Positions 37,161-46,130 of a stretch of 64,000 bases of DNA are shown in pieces. This DNA is from Pseudomonas poae (GTDB lineage Bacteria; Pseudomonadota; Gammaproteobacteria; Pseudomonadales; Pseudomonadaceae). The notes under the pieces were generated by a model. It was not told the DNA's origin and did no database searches. It saw nothing but the letters and a program-made list of their open reading frames with translations. Made by a program: the position numbers and the translations under genes. Each line of letters begins with the position of its first letter. Within the stretch, counting starts at the first letter, position 1. The stretch spans positions 1,369,001 to 1,433,000 of the forward strand of contig CP110972.1 of NCBI GenBank assembly GCA_028869255.1, in the 5' to 3' direction.

Positions 37161-39560
37161 ATGGCTATGAAGCAAGTCTTGCAACCCACCGCCCTATTAA
37201 CACTCGCCTTATTGGCCAGCACCGCCCAGGCCCAGGACGACAGCACCCTGTCCACCGTCGTAGTCACCGGCAACCGTGGCGCCGAACAACGCACCGTCAC
37301 CAGCAGCCCCGTGCCAATCGACGTGGTCAGCGCCAAGCAATTGCAGAGCACCGGCAAGCCCGGTTTGATGGAAGCCTTGAGCGCAGTGATCCCCTCGCTG
37401 ACCCTGCCGGAAAAAACCGGTTGGGACGCCAGCGGCATCGCCCGGGCGCCCAACCTGCGTGGCCTGAGCGCCGCCGAAGTGCTGGTGCTGGTCAATGGCA
37501 AGCGCCGCCACACCGCCGCCACTTTGAATATCAACGGCATCAACACCGGCGCGGCACCGGCCGATCTGGACTTGATCCCCATCAGCGCCATCGACCACGT
37601 GGAAGTGCTGCGTGACGGCGCCGCCGCCCAGTACGGCTCGGATGCCATCGCCGGGGTGATCAACGTGATCCTCAAGGCCGACACCAGCGGCACCTCGGTG
37701 ACCAACGTCGGCCAGGGCTACGACGGCAAGAAACAGACCGTGCAACAAAGCCTCAACAAGGGGTTCGAAATCGGCAACGGCGGTATCGTGCAACTGGCGC
37801 TGGATGCGCGCAGCCAGAACGACGACAACAAGGCCAGCGCCAACGGCTACACCTACGCTCAGGCCTACGAGCAGGCCGGCCGCTCCACTTACGGCGGCTA
37901 CGGCACGCCCAAGACTAACCTGCTGACCCTGGGCTACAACGCCGAGTTGCCGATCGATGACAGCTTCAGCCTGTATTCCTTCACCACCTATTCGCGGCGC
38001 AAGGCCGAGCAGGGTCAGAACTTCCGCCTGCCGACCATCACCAACACCATCACCACCGGCCCCAACGGTTACCCCGGTGGCTACACGCCCACCTGGTTTA
38101 TCGATGAGGATGACTTCCAGGCCGCATTCGGCGGTAAGGGTACGGTCGGCGAGTGGGACTGGGACTTGTCCACCACCTACGGGCGCAACGATGCGGAGCA
38201 GGGCACCACGCACAACCAGAACCCGTCCCTGGGCGAGGCCACGCCGAATCACTTCACCTCCGGCACCTGGATCTCTACCGAGCTGACCACCAACCTGGAC
38301 TTCAAGCGCGGCTTCGATGTCGGCCTGCAAAAGCCGCTGGACCTGAGTTACGGCTTCGAGCATCGGCGCGACACCTATGAGGTGCAGGCCGGTGACTATG
38401 CGTCCTATGCCAACGGCGGCTACTGCGTGGCGCCGGGCAACTGCGCGTCGTCCGGGGCGCAGGTCACCAACGGGATTTCGCCGGACGAGGAAAGCAGCGC
38501 CTCGCGCAACAGCCTGGCCAGTTACGTGGACGTGGGCTTTAACCCGGTGCCGGACTGGTACGTGGGCACCGCCTTTCGCTACGAGCATTACAACCAGGGC
38601 GTGGGCGCCACCCGCAGCGGCAAGCTGACCACCCGCTACGATTTCACCCCCGAGTTCGCGGTGCGCGCCACCGTGAGCAACGGCTTCCGGGCGCCGTCCC
38701 TGGCCAACAGCCTGTTCAGTGCGCGCTCCACCACCTATGGCGTGGTGAACGGGGTGTATCAGTCGATCAACTACGGGGTATTGCCGGTGGGTTCGGCGGC
38801 TGCCCAGGCTCTCGGCGCCCAGGAACTCAAGCCCGAGCGCTCGACCAGCTTCAGCCTCGGTTTCACCCTTACACCCACCGATCGCCTGAACTTCACCGCC
38901 GACGCCTACGTGATCAACCTGCGTGATCGCATCACCCTGACCGGCACCTTGCTCGGCTCGGAGATCACCCAGGTGCTGCAAGGCAATGGCATCACGTCGA
39001 CCTCCGGCGGGCAGTACTTCATCAACGGTGCCGACACCCGCACCAAGGGCCTGGACCTGGTGGGCAACTACAACCAGGACCTGGGCCAATACGGCGCGCT
39101 GAAGTGGACGGCGGCGTTCAACTGGAACCAGACCAAGATCCTCAACTACAAGGAGTCCACCACGATCCTCGGTACGTCCTATGACCTGATGGACCGCCAG
39201 GCGCGCAACCTGATCACCGGCGTGCAGCCCAGCACCAAGCTGATCCTGGGCGGCGACTGGAGCATCGACCGCTTCAATCTCAACCTGGCCCTGACCCGCT
39301 ACGGCTCTTACAAAGAGGTCAACGTCTCGGACGACCGCAGCCTCGACCGGGTCTACAGCGCCAAATGGATCACCGACCTCGACCTTGGCTACAACCTCAC
39401 CAAAGACCTCAACGTGGCCATCGGCGCCAAGAACCTGTTCGACGTCTACCCCAAGAAACAAGGCGTGCCCAGCAGCACCATGGTCAGCAGCTACGGCACC
39501 TATTCGCCCTACGGTTTTACCGGCGGGTACTACTACACCCGGCTGACTTACGCCTTCTAA
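37161..39560 (+). CDS. TonB-dependent receptor (second module)
   Basis: Outer-membrane receptor, about 799 aa from ATG 37161 (ATG 37167 also possible). The signal peptide ends STAQAQ. The TonB box-like STLSTVVVTGNRGAEQRT is followed by a plug with PNLRGLSAAEVLVLVNGKRR and VEVLRDGAAAQYGSDAIAGV; this VNGKRRH-type plug is shared with the receptor at 47938. The barrel ends YTRLTYAF. It heads an operon with an amino-acid ABC importer, amine oxidase and RidA, so it likely carries their substrate. Longer readings from 36921 include no signal peptide and are rejected. Confidence 0.9.
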   Translation: MAMKQVLQPTALLTLALLASTAQAQDDSTLSTVVVTGNRGAEQRTVTSSPVPIDVVSAKQLQSTGKPGLMEALSAVIPSLTLPEKTGWDASGIARAPNLRGLSAAEVLVLVNGKRRHTAATLNINGINTGAAPADLDLIPISAIDHVEVLRDGAAAQYGSDAIAGVINVILKADTSGTSVTNVGQGYDGKKQTVQQSLNKGFEIGNGGIVQLALDARSQNDDNKASANGYTYAQAYEQAGRSTYGGYGTPKTNLLTLGYNAELPIDDSFSLYSFTTYSRRKAEQGQNFRLPTITNTITTGPNGYPGGYTPTWFIDEDDFQAAFGGKGTVGEWDWDLSTTYGRNDAEQGTTHNQNPSLGEATPNHFTSGTWISTELTTNLDFKRGFDVGLQKPLDLSYGFEHRRDTYEVQAGDYASYANGGYCVAPGNCASSGAQVTNGISPDEESSASRNSLASYVDVGFNPVPDWYVGTAFRYEHYNQGVGATRSGKLTTRYDFTPEFAVRATVSNGFRAPSLANSLFSARSTTYGVVNGVYQSINYGVLPVGSAAAQALGAQELKPERSTSFSLGFTLTPTDRLNFTADAYVINLRDRITLTGTLLGSEITQVLQGNGITSTSGGQYFINGADTRTKGLDLVGNYNQDLGQYGALKWTAAFNWNQTKILNYKESTTILGTSYDLMDRQARNLITGVQPSTKLILGGDWSIDRFNLNLALTRYGSYKEVNVSDDRSLDRVYSAKWITDLDLGYNLTKDLNVAIGAKNLFDVYPKKQGVPSSTMVSSYGTYSPYGFTGGYYYTRLTYAF

Positions 39561-39572
39561 GAGGAATAAAAC

Positions 39573-40538
39573 ATGCCCATCGTTGCCAAATCCTACGACC
39601 TGATTGACGCGTCCAGCCCGGTGCGTCAGGCCCGTGTGTCTACACCGATCAAAGCGCTGCAAGTGGTGCCCGCGAGGCATCTCTGGCGCTGGGCGGGGTC
39701 GATCTTCGCCGCGTTGGTGCTGCTCGCCATTGTGCATTCCCTGGCCACCAACCCGCGTTGGGAGTGGGGCGTGTTCGGCCAGTGGTTTTTCTCGCCGTCG
39801 GTGCTGCGCGGCCTCGGCCAGACGCTGCTGCTGACACTGCTGAGCACGGTGTTCAGCATCATCCTCGGTACCGCGCTGGCCCTGGCGCGGCTGTCGGGTT
39901 CGCCACTGCTGGCGGCCCTGGCGTGGGGCTATATCTGGTTTTTCCGCTCGATGCCGGCGCTGCTGGTGCTGATCATCCTCTACAACTTTGCGTATCTGTA
40001 TGACCACATTGTGCTCGGCGTGCCGTTCACCAGCGTGGTGTTCGCCGAGTGGTCGACGGTGGATGTACTCAGCCAATTCACCGTGGCCGTGCTGGGCCTG
40101 AGCCTGATGCAGGCGGCCTACGCGGCAGAGATCATTCGCGGCGGCCTGATCGGTGTCGACGCCGGCCAGCATGAAGCGGCGGCGGCCCTCGGTTTGCCGG
40201 CCTCGCGGCGGATTTTCCGGATCATCCTGCCCCAGGCGCTGCGCTCGATTCTGCCGTCGGGTTTCAACGAAATCATCGGCCTGGTCAAGGGCACGTCCAT
40301 CGTTTACGTGCTGGCCCTGCCGGAGCTGTTCTACACCGTGCAGGTCATCTACAACCGCACCCAGGCGGTGATCCCGCTGCTGATCGTCGCCACCGTGTGG
40401 TACCTGATCATCACTACCGTGCTCACCAGCGCCCAGTACTACGTCGAGCGCCACTTTGCACGCGGCACCGCGCGTGTGCTGCCGCCTACGCCGTTGCAGC
40501 GCCTGCGCGCCTGGCTGAAGGAGAAGACCCATGGCTGA
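39573..40538 (+). CDS. amino-acid ABC transporter permease
   Basis: Polar amino acid-type permease, 321 aa. An unusually long N-terminal extension of about 45 residues precedes the first helix (WAGSIFAALVLLAIVHSLA). The EAA loop is visible as HEAAAALGLPASRRIFRIIL then PQALRSILPSGFNEIIGLVK. It starts 12 bp after the receptor gene and overlaps the ATPase gene by 8 bp, tying outer- and inner-membrane uptake into one transcript. Only one permease gene is present. Confidence 0.9.
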   Translation: MPIVAKSYDLIDASSPVRQARVSTPIKALQVVPARHLWRWAGSIFAALVLLAIVHSLATNPRWEWGVFGQWFFSPSVLRGLGQTLLLTLLSTVFSIILGTALALARLSGSPLLAALAWGYIWFFRSMPALLVLIILYNFAYLYDHIVLGVPFTSVVFAEWSTVDVLSQFTVAVLGLSLMQAAYAAEIIRGGLIGVDAGQHEAAAALGLPASRRIFRIILPQALRSILPSGFNEIIGLVKGTSIVYVLALPELFYTVQVIYNRTQAVIPLLIVATVWYLIITTVLTSAQYYVERHFARGTARVLPPTPLQRLRAWLKEKTHG

Positions 40539-41304
40539 AGCACGCGCAGGCCGTATCCAGATCCAGGGCGTGGGCAAGCGCTTTGGCAACCAGCAGGTAT
40601 TGAAAGACATCGACCTGACCATCGACCCGGGCAAGGTCACAGTGATTCTCGGGCCTTCCGGCTCGGGCAAATCCACCTTGCTGCGCACCATCAACCACCT
40701 GGAGAAGATCGACAGCGGGCATATCACCATCGACGGTGAATACGTGGGCTATCGGCGCAAGGGCGATCTGCTGTTTGAGCTCAAGGAGCGCGAGATTCTC
40801 AAGCGCCGCATCGACGTGGGTTTTGTGTTCCAGAACTTCAACCTGTTCCCGCACCTCACCGCCTGGGAAAACGTCGCCGAAGCGCCGCTGGCCCACAAGC
40901 GCTGGAGCAAGGCTGAGGCGCAGGCCAAAGCGAGCGAGCTGCTGGCCAAGGTCGGCCTGGCGGACAAGGTGGATGCCTACCCGCGCCAACTCTCCGGCGG
41001 CCAGCAGCAACGCGTGGCCATTGCCCGCGCCCTGGCGCTAGACCCCAAGGTGCTGCTGTTCGATGAACCGACTTCCGCCCTCGACCCCGAACTGGTGGGC
41101 GAGGTGCTCGATGTGATCAAGGGCCTGACCCGGCTGGGCGTGACCCTGGTGATCGTCACCCACGAGATCGGCTTTGCCCGCGAGGTGGCCGACCACGTGG
41201 TGTTCCTTTGCGACGGGCAACTGATCGAAGAGGGCCCGCCCGAACAGATTTTCCGCCAACCCCGACATCCCCGCACCGTGGCCTTTCTCGGCAAGGTGCT
41301 TTAG
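40531..41304 (+). CDS. amino-acid ABC transporter ATP-binding protein
   Basis: ATPase of 257 aa. Walker A GPSGSGKST (about residues 43-51), Q-loop region FVFQNFNLFPHLTAWENV, signature [12 protein letters not shown], Walker [14 protein letters not shown] and H-loop VIVTHEIGFA are all intact. It belongs with the permease before and the binding protein after it. Confidence 0.93.
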   Translation: MAEARAGRIQIQGVGKRFGNQQVLKDIDLTIDPGKVTVILGPSGSGKSTLLRTINHLEKIDSGHITIDGEYVGYRRKGDLLFELKEREILKRRIDVGFVFQNFNLFPHLTAWENVAEAPLAHKRWSKAEAQAKASELLAKVGLADKVDAYPRQLSGGQQQRVAIARALALDPKVLLFDEPTSALDPELVGEVLDVIKGLTRLGVTLVIVTHEIGFAREVADHVVFLCDGQLIEEGPPEQIFRQPRHPRTVAFLGKVL

Positions 41305-41322
41305 TTCAAGGAGTGACTGCCC

Positions 41323-42246
41323 ATGTTGATCAATACCGCCCGCGTGGCCTTGCTGACGCTGGCCGTCAGTGCCGCGCAAAGTGCGCTCGCCGTGCAACAG
41401 GTCGACCTCAGCCCCGACCGCCCGCGCATCCATGTGCCGCGCAACGAAGCGGCCATCGCGCAGATCCCGCCGGGCTTCAAGTTCGCCCAGCCGGGCAAGT
41501 TCACCGTGGCTGTGTCCGGTGTGGCCGGGCCGCCGCTGGCGCTGCTGGCCAACGACGACAAGACCACCATCGGCAGCGAAGCCGACACGGCGCAGCTTGT
41601 CGCTGATAGTTTGGGCCTGCAACTCAACGTGGTGCAGACCAGTTGGGAGGACTGGCCGCTGGGCGTGAGTTCGGGCAAATATGACGCGGTGATCAGCAAC
41701 GTCACCGTGACCGAGGCGCGCAAAAAGCGCTTTGACTTCGCCACCTATCGCCAGGACGTGCTCGGGTTTTACGTCAAGAGCACCAGCAAGATCAGCGAGA
41801 TCAAGCAGGCGCAAGATATTGCCGGCCTGAAGATCATCGTCGGCTCCGGCACCAACCAGGAAAAAGTCCTGCTGGCCTGGAACGAGGCCAACGAAAAGGC
41901 CGGCATCAAGCCCGCGTTGTTGCAGTACTTCGACGACCAGGCCGCCGCGCAGCTGGCGGTGCAGTCGGGGCGCAGCGATGCGCTGTTCGGGCCCAACTCG
42001 GTGTACGCCTATTCCGCCGCGATCACGGGCGGCATCAAGCGTGTCGGCACCGTCAACGGTGGCTGGCCATTGCAGGCGGATATCGCCGTGACCACGCGCA
42101 AGGACAACGGCCTGGTCAAACCGATCCACACCGCCCTGGAAGGCGCGATTGCCGGCGGCCAATACGAACAGGTGCTGCAACGCTGGGGCCTGGACGTGGA
42201 GCGTGTCGACAAGTCGCTGATCAACCCACCGGGACTGCCGGACTAG
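41323..42246 (+). CDS. amino-acid ABC transporter substrate-binding protein
   Basis: Periplasmic SBP_bac_3 protein, 307 aa, with a signal peptide ending AQSALA. The domain shows [40 protein letters not shown] and the [17 protein letters not shown] loop. Compared with GlnH-type proteins the N-terminus carries an extra segment ([20 protein letters not shown]). AAGGAG precedes ATG 41323. The ligand probably carries an amino group, since an amine oxidase and RidA follow. Confidence 0.9.
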   Translation: MLINTARVALLTLAVSAAQSALAVQQVDLSPDRPRIHVPRNEAAIAQIPPGFKFAQPGKFTVAVSGVAGPPLALLANDDKTTIGSEADTAQLVADSLGLQLNVVQTSWEDWPLGVSSGKYDAVISNVTVTEARKKRFDFATYRQDVLGFYVKSTSKISEIKQAQDIAGLKIIVGSGTNQEKVLLAWNEANEKAGIKPALLQYFDDQAAAQLAVQSGRSDALFGPNSVYAYSAAITGGIKRVGTVNGGWPLQADIAVTTRKDNGLVKPIHTALEGAIAGGQYEQVLQRWGLDVERVDKSLINPPGLPD

Positions 42247-42256
42247 GAGAATCGAC

Positions 42257-43840
42257 ATGGGACTGACACGACGTGAAGCGCTCTCCAGCCTGGCTGCGGT
42301 AGGCGGCGAAAAAGCGCTCAAGGACGCGCTGGCGGTATTGGGTCTGGGGCCGTCGTCACACCGACGGCCGCAACCGCTGAAGCTCAAGGACGGCCTGGGG
42401 CAAGGCACTCGCGTGCTGGTGCTCGGCGCCGGGATTGCCGGCTTGGTCACCGCCCTGGAGCTGACCCGCGCCGGGTTCAGCGTGCAAGTGCTGGAGGCCC
42501 GTGACCGCGTGGGCGGGCGCACCTGGACCCTGCGCCACGGCGACCGCGTGGACTACAAGGACGGCCGCACGCAAACCGTGGCCTTCGACCAGGGCCTGTA
42601 TTTCAACGCCGGCCCGGCAAGGATTCCCAGCCAGCATCGGACCATTCTCGACTACTGCAGTGAGTTGGGTGTGCCGCTGGAAGTGCTGGTCAACAGCAGC
42701 CATGGCGCCCAGGTGCGGCCGGATCTGCAACAGCCGGCATTTACCGTCGGCCAGGCGATCAACGATGTGCGTGGGCACGTGTCCGGGTTGCTGGCCAAAG
42801 CGGTACAGCGCGACGCCCTCGACGATGTGTTGAGCCGCGATGAACGCACGCGCTTGCTGGCGTTTTTGCAGGTGTATGGCGACCTGTCCCAGGAGCTGGC
42901 TTTTGAGGGCACGATTCGTTCGGGGCACCTTGAATCCCCCGCGCATCCCGGCGCCTTGCCCGCCAGCCGCAGCCCCTTGGCCTTGGATCAATTGCTGCAC
43001 CCGGAGCTGTGGGGCGCGTTGCTGCACACCGAATTTCCAGAGTTTTCGGCGACCATGTTCCAGCCGGTCGGCGGCATGGACCGCATCACCGACGCCTTCT
43101 ATGAGCGCGTGCGCGGGCATGTCCAACTGGGCGCCCAAGTGCGGCAAATCCGCCAGTTGGAAGGCGGCGTGGCGGTGACCTACCACGACCAGCTCAGCGG
43201 CCGCGAAAACGTGGTGCGTGCCGACTATCTGGTCTCGACCTTGCCGCTGCCGCTGCTGGCCAAACTCGACACCGATTTCAGCGACCCGATCAAGGCCGCC
43301 TTGCTCACCACCCGCAGCGATCAGGCAACCAAGGTGGCGTGGCAATCGCCGCGCTTCTGGGAGACCGACTACCGCACCTACGGCGGCCTGTCGTGGATCG
43401 AGCACCCGGCGCGCCTGCTGTGGTATCCGAGCAACGACCTCAACACCCGCGAAGGTTTGCTGGTAGCGGGCTACGTGACCGGGGAGGGCGCCGATGTGTT
43501 TGGCGCACGGCCGTTCGACCAGCAGTACGCCACCTCCAGGGAAGCTGTGGAGCTGTTGCATCCGGGCTATTCCAAACACCTGCGCCACCCGTTGGCGGTG
43601 TCTTGGGAACAGATCCCCTTCAGTGAAGGCCCGTGGCTGCAACGCGAACACTTCCCGGCTGACGCCAGCGCCCTGCTGGAGCAAGGCCATGGCCGCGTGT
43701 ATTTCGCCGGCGACGGCCTGGTGCAAAGCGGCGTCGGCATCTGGCAGGAATCGGCGGCCAACTCGGCGCGTCATGTGGTTGCGCAACTGGCTGAACGGGT
43801 TACCCGGCAAACACACCTTGCGGCATTGGCCGCCTCATAA
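42257..43840 (+). CDS. FAD-dependent amine/amino-acid oxidase (flavin monoamine oxidase family)
   Basis: Flavoenzyme of 527 aa that oxidises an amine or amino acid to the imine. The FAD dinucleotide motif is [20 protein letters not shown] (about residues 54-73), followed by [16 protein letters not shown]. The C-terminal FAD-binding stretch is [20 protein letters not shown]. The N-terminus ([17 protein letters not shown]) resembles the degenerate Tat-like start of Pseudomonas amine oxidases but lacks a clear hydrophobic core. The following RidA gene would hydrolyse its imine product. Confidence 0.87.
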   Translation: MGLTRREALSSLAAVGGEKALKDALAVLGLGPSSHRRPQPLKLKDGLGQGTRVLVLGAGIAGLVTALELTRAGFSVQVLEARDRVGGRTWTLRHGDRVDYKDGRTQTVAFDQGLYFNAGPARIPSQHRTILDYCSELGVPLEVLVNSSHGAQVRPDLQQPAFTVGQAINDVRGHVSGLLAKAVQRDALDDVLSRDERTRLLAFLQVYGDLSQELAFEGTIRSGHLESPAHPGALPASRSPLALDQLLHPELWGALLHTEFPEFSATMFQPVGGMDRITDAFYERVRGHVQLGAQVRQIRQLEGGVAVTYHDQLSGRENVVRADYLVSTLPLPLLAKLDTDFSDPIKAALLTTRSDQATKVAWQSPRFWETDYRTYGGLSWIEHPARLLWYPSNDLNTREGLLVAGYVTGEGADVFGARPFDQQYATSREAVELLHPGYSKHLRHPLAVSWEQIPFSEGPWLQREHFPADASALLEQGHGRVYFAGDGLVQSGVGIWQESAANSARHVVAQLAERVTRQTHLAALAAS

Positions 43841-43851
43841 GGAGCTTAACC

Positions 43852-44274
43852 ATGAGCGACAGCATTCAACGCACCAGCGTCGGCGATTTTCCGATTTCGC
43901 AGACCGTCACCGTACCGGCCTCCGCCAGCCTGATTTTTGTCAGCGGCACCTTGCCCGACCCGGCTGATCCGCAAGTGCCGGGGGTGTATGGAAATACCGA
44001 AGTACAGACGGTGTCGGTGTTCAACAAGCTGCGCCGGATCCTGCGCCAGCAAGACCTGGATCTTGGCGATATCGTGCAACTGCGCGTGTTCCTGGTGGGC
44101 GCCGAAGAGACCGACGGCAAGCTCGATTTCGCGGGTTTGCAGCGCGGCTATACGCAGTTTTTCGGCACGCCCGAGCAACCCAACAAACCGGCACGCACTG
44201 CCCTGCAAGTAGTGGCGCTGCCCTTGCCTGGCGCATTGGTGGAAGTCGAAGCCATCGCCGCCCGAACCGTTTGA
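43852..44274 (+). CDS. RidA family enamine/imine deaminase
   Basis: Small trimeric deaminase, 140 aa, of the RidA/YjgF/Rid superfamily. The key Arg is in KPARTALQVVALPLPGALVE, followed by VEVEAIAARTV at the C-terminus; ASASLIFVSGTLPDP is the first strand. It releases ammonia from the unstable imine made by flavin oxidases. AAGGAG precedes ATG 43852, 11 bp after the oxidase stop. The length and early sequence differ from housekeeping RidA, pointing to a pathway-specific copy. Confidence 0.9.
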   Translation: MSDSIQRTSVGDFPISQTVTVPASASLIFVSGTLPDPADPQVPGVYGNTEVQTVSVFNKLRRILRQQDLDLGDIVQLRVFLVGAEETDGKLDFAGLQRGYTQFFGTPEQPNKPARTALQVVALPLPGALVEVEAIAARTV

Positions 44275-44297
44275 ATTGTTGTAGCGATAAAGCTTGT

Positions 44298-44327
44298 CGT
44301 GGCGAGCGGGCTTGCCCGCTCGCCACG
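44298..44327. terminator. perfect hairpin between ridA-like and monooxygenase genes
   Basis: CGTGGCGAGCGGG / CCCGCTCGCCACG, 13-bp arms with a CTTG loop. This is the short form of the REP element that also forms part of the 260-bp tandem units near 59 kb. There is no T-run, so it may only attenuate transcription or protect the mRNA 3' end. Confidence 0.7.
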
Positions 44328-44360
44328 GTGGTTCATGTTCATCCATGAAGGAGCAGTGCA

Positions 44361-45689
44361 ATGCCCATATCCCCTCGGCAACTCAAATTCGGCGCCATCC
44401 TTACCGGCGTCGGCACCGCGCAAAACGAATGGCTGCACCCGCAGATCCCAGGCGACGCCAGTGTGGATATCAACTGGTATCGCGCCCAGGCCCAGCAGGC
44501 CGAAGCGGCGAAGTTCGACCTGGTGTTCATCGTCGACAGCCCCTACATCACCGCGGATTCGGCGCCGCACTTTCTCAATCGCCTGGAGCCGCTGACGCTG
44601 CTGTCGGCGGTGGCCGGTGCCACGTCGAAGATCGGCCTGGTGGCCACCCTGACCACCTCGTATACCGAACCCTTCAACGTGGCGCGCCAGTTCGCTTCCC
44701 TGGACCTGATCAGCGGCGGTCGCGCCGGCTGGAACGTGGTCACCACCGGCCTGGAAGGCGCGGCCGGCAACTTTGGCCTTGAACAGCATATCGACCATAC
44801 CGAGCGCTACCGCCGTGCGGCCGAACACCTGGACGTGGTGCAAGGGCTGTGGGATTCCTACGAGGACAACGCGTTTGTGCGGGACAAGGCGAGCAAGGTG
44901 TTCCTGGACCCGCAGCGTCAGCATCGCCTCGACCACCATGGCGAGTTTTTCTCGGTGACCGGGCCGTTGAATATCCAGCGCTCGGCCCAGGGCCAGCCGG
45001 TGATTTTCCAGGCCGGGATTTCCGAATCCGGACGCAGCCTGGCGGCGAATTATGCCGAGGGGATTTTTGCCGGCGTGGGTAACTTCGAGGACGCGCAGGC
45101 GTATTACCGCGACATCAAACAACGCACCGCCGCTGCCGGGCGCAACCCGGATCACGTGACCATCCTGCCGGGCATTTCGCCGATCATTGCCGACACCGAC
45201 GAACAGGCCCAGGCCATCGACCGCGAACGCAATGGCGAGCTGGACCTGAACAAAGCGCTGGTGCAACCGGGGCGGCCGTTCAACTACCACGACTTCACCC
45301 AGTACCCGCTGGATGAACCGTTCCCGGAGCTGGGCGACCTGGGCAGCAACGGCTATCGCGGGCACGCCGAGAACATCAAGCAAGTGGCCCGTGATCAGAA
45401 GCTGACCTTGCGCCAGGCGGCGCTGCGTTTTGCCAAGCCGTTCTCCAGTTTTGTCGGCTCGCCCAAGACCGTGGCGGACGAGATCGAGCGCTGGTTTGTT
45501 GAAGGCGCGGTGGATGGTTTCAATATCCATGTGGGCGCACCGGAGGACTTTGCACGGTTTACCGATCAGGTACTGCCGCTGCTGCGTGAGCGTGGGTTGT
45601 TTCGCAGTGAGTACAGCCACAGTACGTTGCGGGGGCATCTGGGGTTACCGGTGCCGGTGAATCGGCATACGGCGGCGCGTGCGGCCTGA
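44361..45689 (+). CDS. NtaA/SnaA/DszA-type FMN-dependent monooxygenase (second module)
   Basis: LLM-class flavin monooxygenase, 442 aa. Hallmarks: VATLTTSYTEPFNVARQFAS, SGGRAGWNVVTTGLEGAAGN, GQPVIFQAGISESGRSLAAN and the C-terminal ERGLFRSEYSHSTLRGHLGL. AAGGAG precedes ATG 44361. It is the last gene of the receptor-ABC-oxidase-RidA cluster and would cleave a C-S (or C-N) bond using reduced FMN; no flavin reductase gene lies nearby. Confidence 0.9.
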   Translation: MPISPRQLKFGAILTGVGTAQNEWLHPQIPGDASVDINWYRAQAQQAEAAKFDLVFIVDSPYITADSAPHFLNRLEPLTLLSAVAGATSKIGLVATLTTSYTEPFNVARQFASLDLISGGRAGWNVVTTGLEGAAGNFGLEQHIDHTERYRRAAEHLDVVQGLWDSYEDNAFVRDKASKVFLDPQRQHRLDHHGEFFSVTGPLNIQRSAQGQPVIFQAGISESGRSLAANYAEGIFAGVGNFEDAQAYYRDIKQRTAAAGRNPDHVTILPGISPIIADTDEQAQAIDRERNGELDLNKALVQPGRPFNYHDFTQYPLDEPFPELGDLGSNGYRGHAENIKQVARDQKLTLRQAALRFAKPFSSFVGSPKTVADEIERWFVEGAVDGFNIHVGAPEDFARFTDQVLPLLRERGLFRSEYSHSTLRGHLGLPVPVNRHTAARAA

Positions 45690-45723
45690 ACGCGGTCAAC
45701 GATTGGGGAGTGCGCCAGTGCTT

Positions 45724-45793
45724 GAAAGCAGTGTGTCAGGCGGTAATTTATTGACTGACCCACTGCTTTCGCGGGCAAGCCCGCTCCCACATT
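45724..45793. repeat. degenerate REP-type hairpin
   Basis: GAAAGCAGTGTGTCAG (45724-45739) pairs with CTGACCCACTGCTTTC (45755-45770); only the right arm retains the REP end GCGGGCAAGCCCGCTCCCAC. It lies after the monooxygenase gene and probably ends the operon. Confidence 0.65.
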
Positions 45794-45888
45794 TGGATTG
45801 GGGGTTGATTTTTGTTAATGCGTTTTTTTGATTATTTTTGATGTTAGATATTAAAAAAGCTGATTATTAGAATATAACTACAAAGCCT

Positions 45889-45917
45889 TTTACAGACGAT
45901 TCTTAGACGAATATCTT
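45889..45917 (+). promoter_or_regulatory. probable sigma-70 promoter of the third module
   Basis: TTTACA (45889-45894), a 17-base spacer and TATCTT (45912-45917) form a reasonable -35/-10 pair, with the start near 45924. A 14-base dyad AGAGA-N4-TCTCT (45925-45938) sits at the start point and could be an operator. Upstream is AT-rich DNA with GAATAT at 45870-45875. Confidence 0.4.
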
Positions 45918-45957
45918 TCAGTACAGAGATATTTCTCTAACGACACACTCGACCCGA

Positions 45958-46122
45958 CCCCTCGCATGGTGGAGGAGAGCATTCGCTGTAATCACCTGCG
46001 AGGGGCCCCCTGATCATGACGACCTGACCGCACTTCCCGCCGCCACACCGTCCTTGCGTTTTCGTCGCCGGCCTTCGCCGAGCCACGGTTTCGTTCGCCT
46101 ATAAAAAACTGCCTGATCAGGG
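45958..46122 (+). promoter_or_regulatory. possible structured mRNA leader hiding the ribosome-binding site
   Basis: CCCCTCGCA (45958-45966) and GGTG (45968-45971) pair with CACC and TGCGAGGGG (45993-46005), a 13-bp stem with one bulge. CCCTGATCA (46008-46016) is complementary to TGATCAGGG (46114-46122), which includes the weak Shine-Dalgarno AGGG before ATG 46131. Both stems together would fold the leader of the third module. This is an inference from complementarity only. Confidence 0.4.
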
Positions 46123-46130
46123 TTGCCCGC

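Noticed and set aside
37209..40730. A 1173-codon open frame on the minus strand opposite the second TonB receptor and permease
   Set aside because: It mirrors the receptor codons; high-GC genes commonly leave the antisense frame open. No start site, domain or plausible composition; the plus-strand proteins are clear.
45958..46130. Known riboswitch class (TPP, SAM, SAH, cobalamin, guanidine) in the leader of the third module
   Set aside because: I could not match the conserved core bases of any of these; only generic complementarity remains, so it is reported as an unclassified leader.
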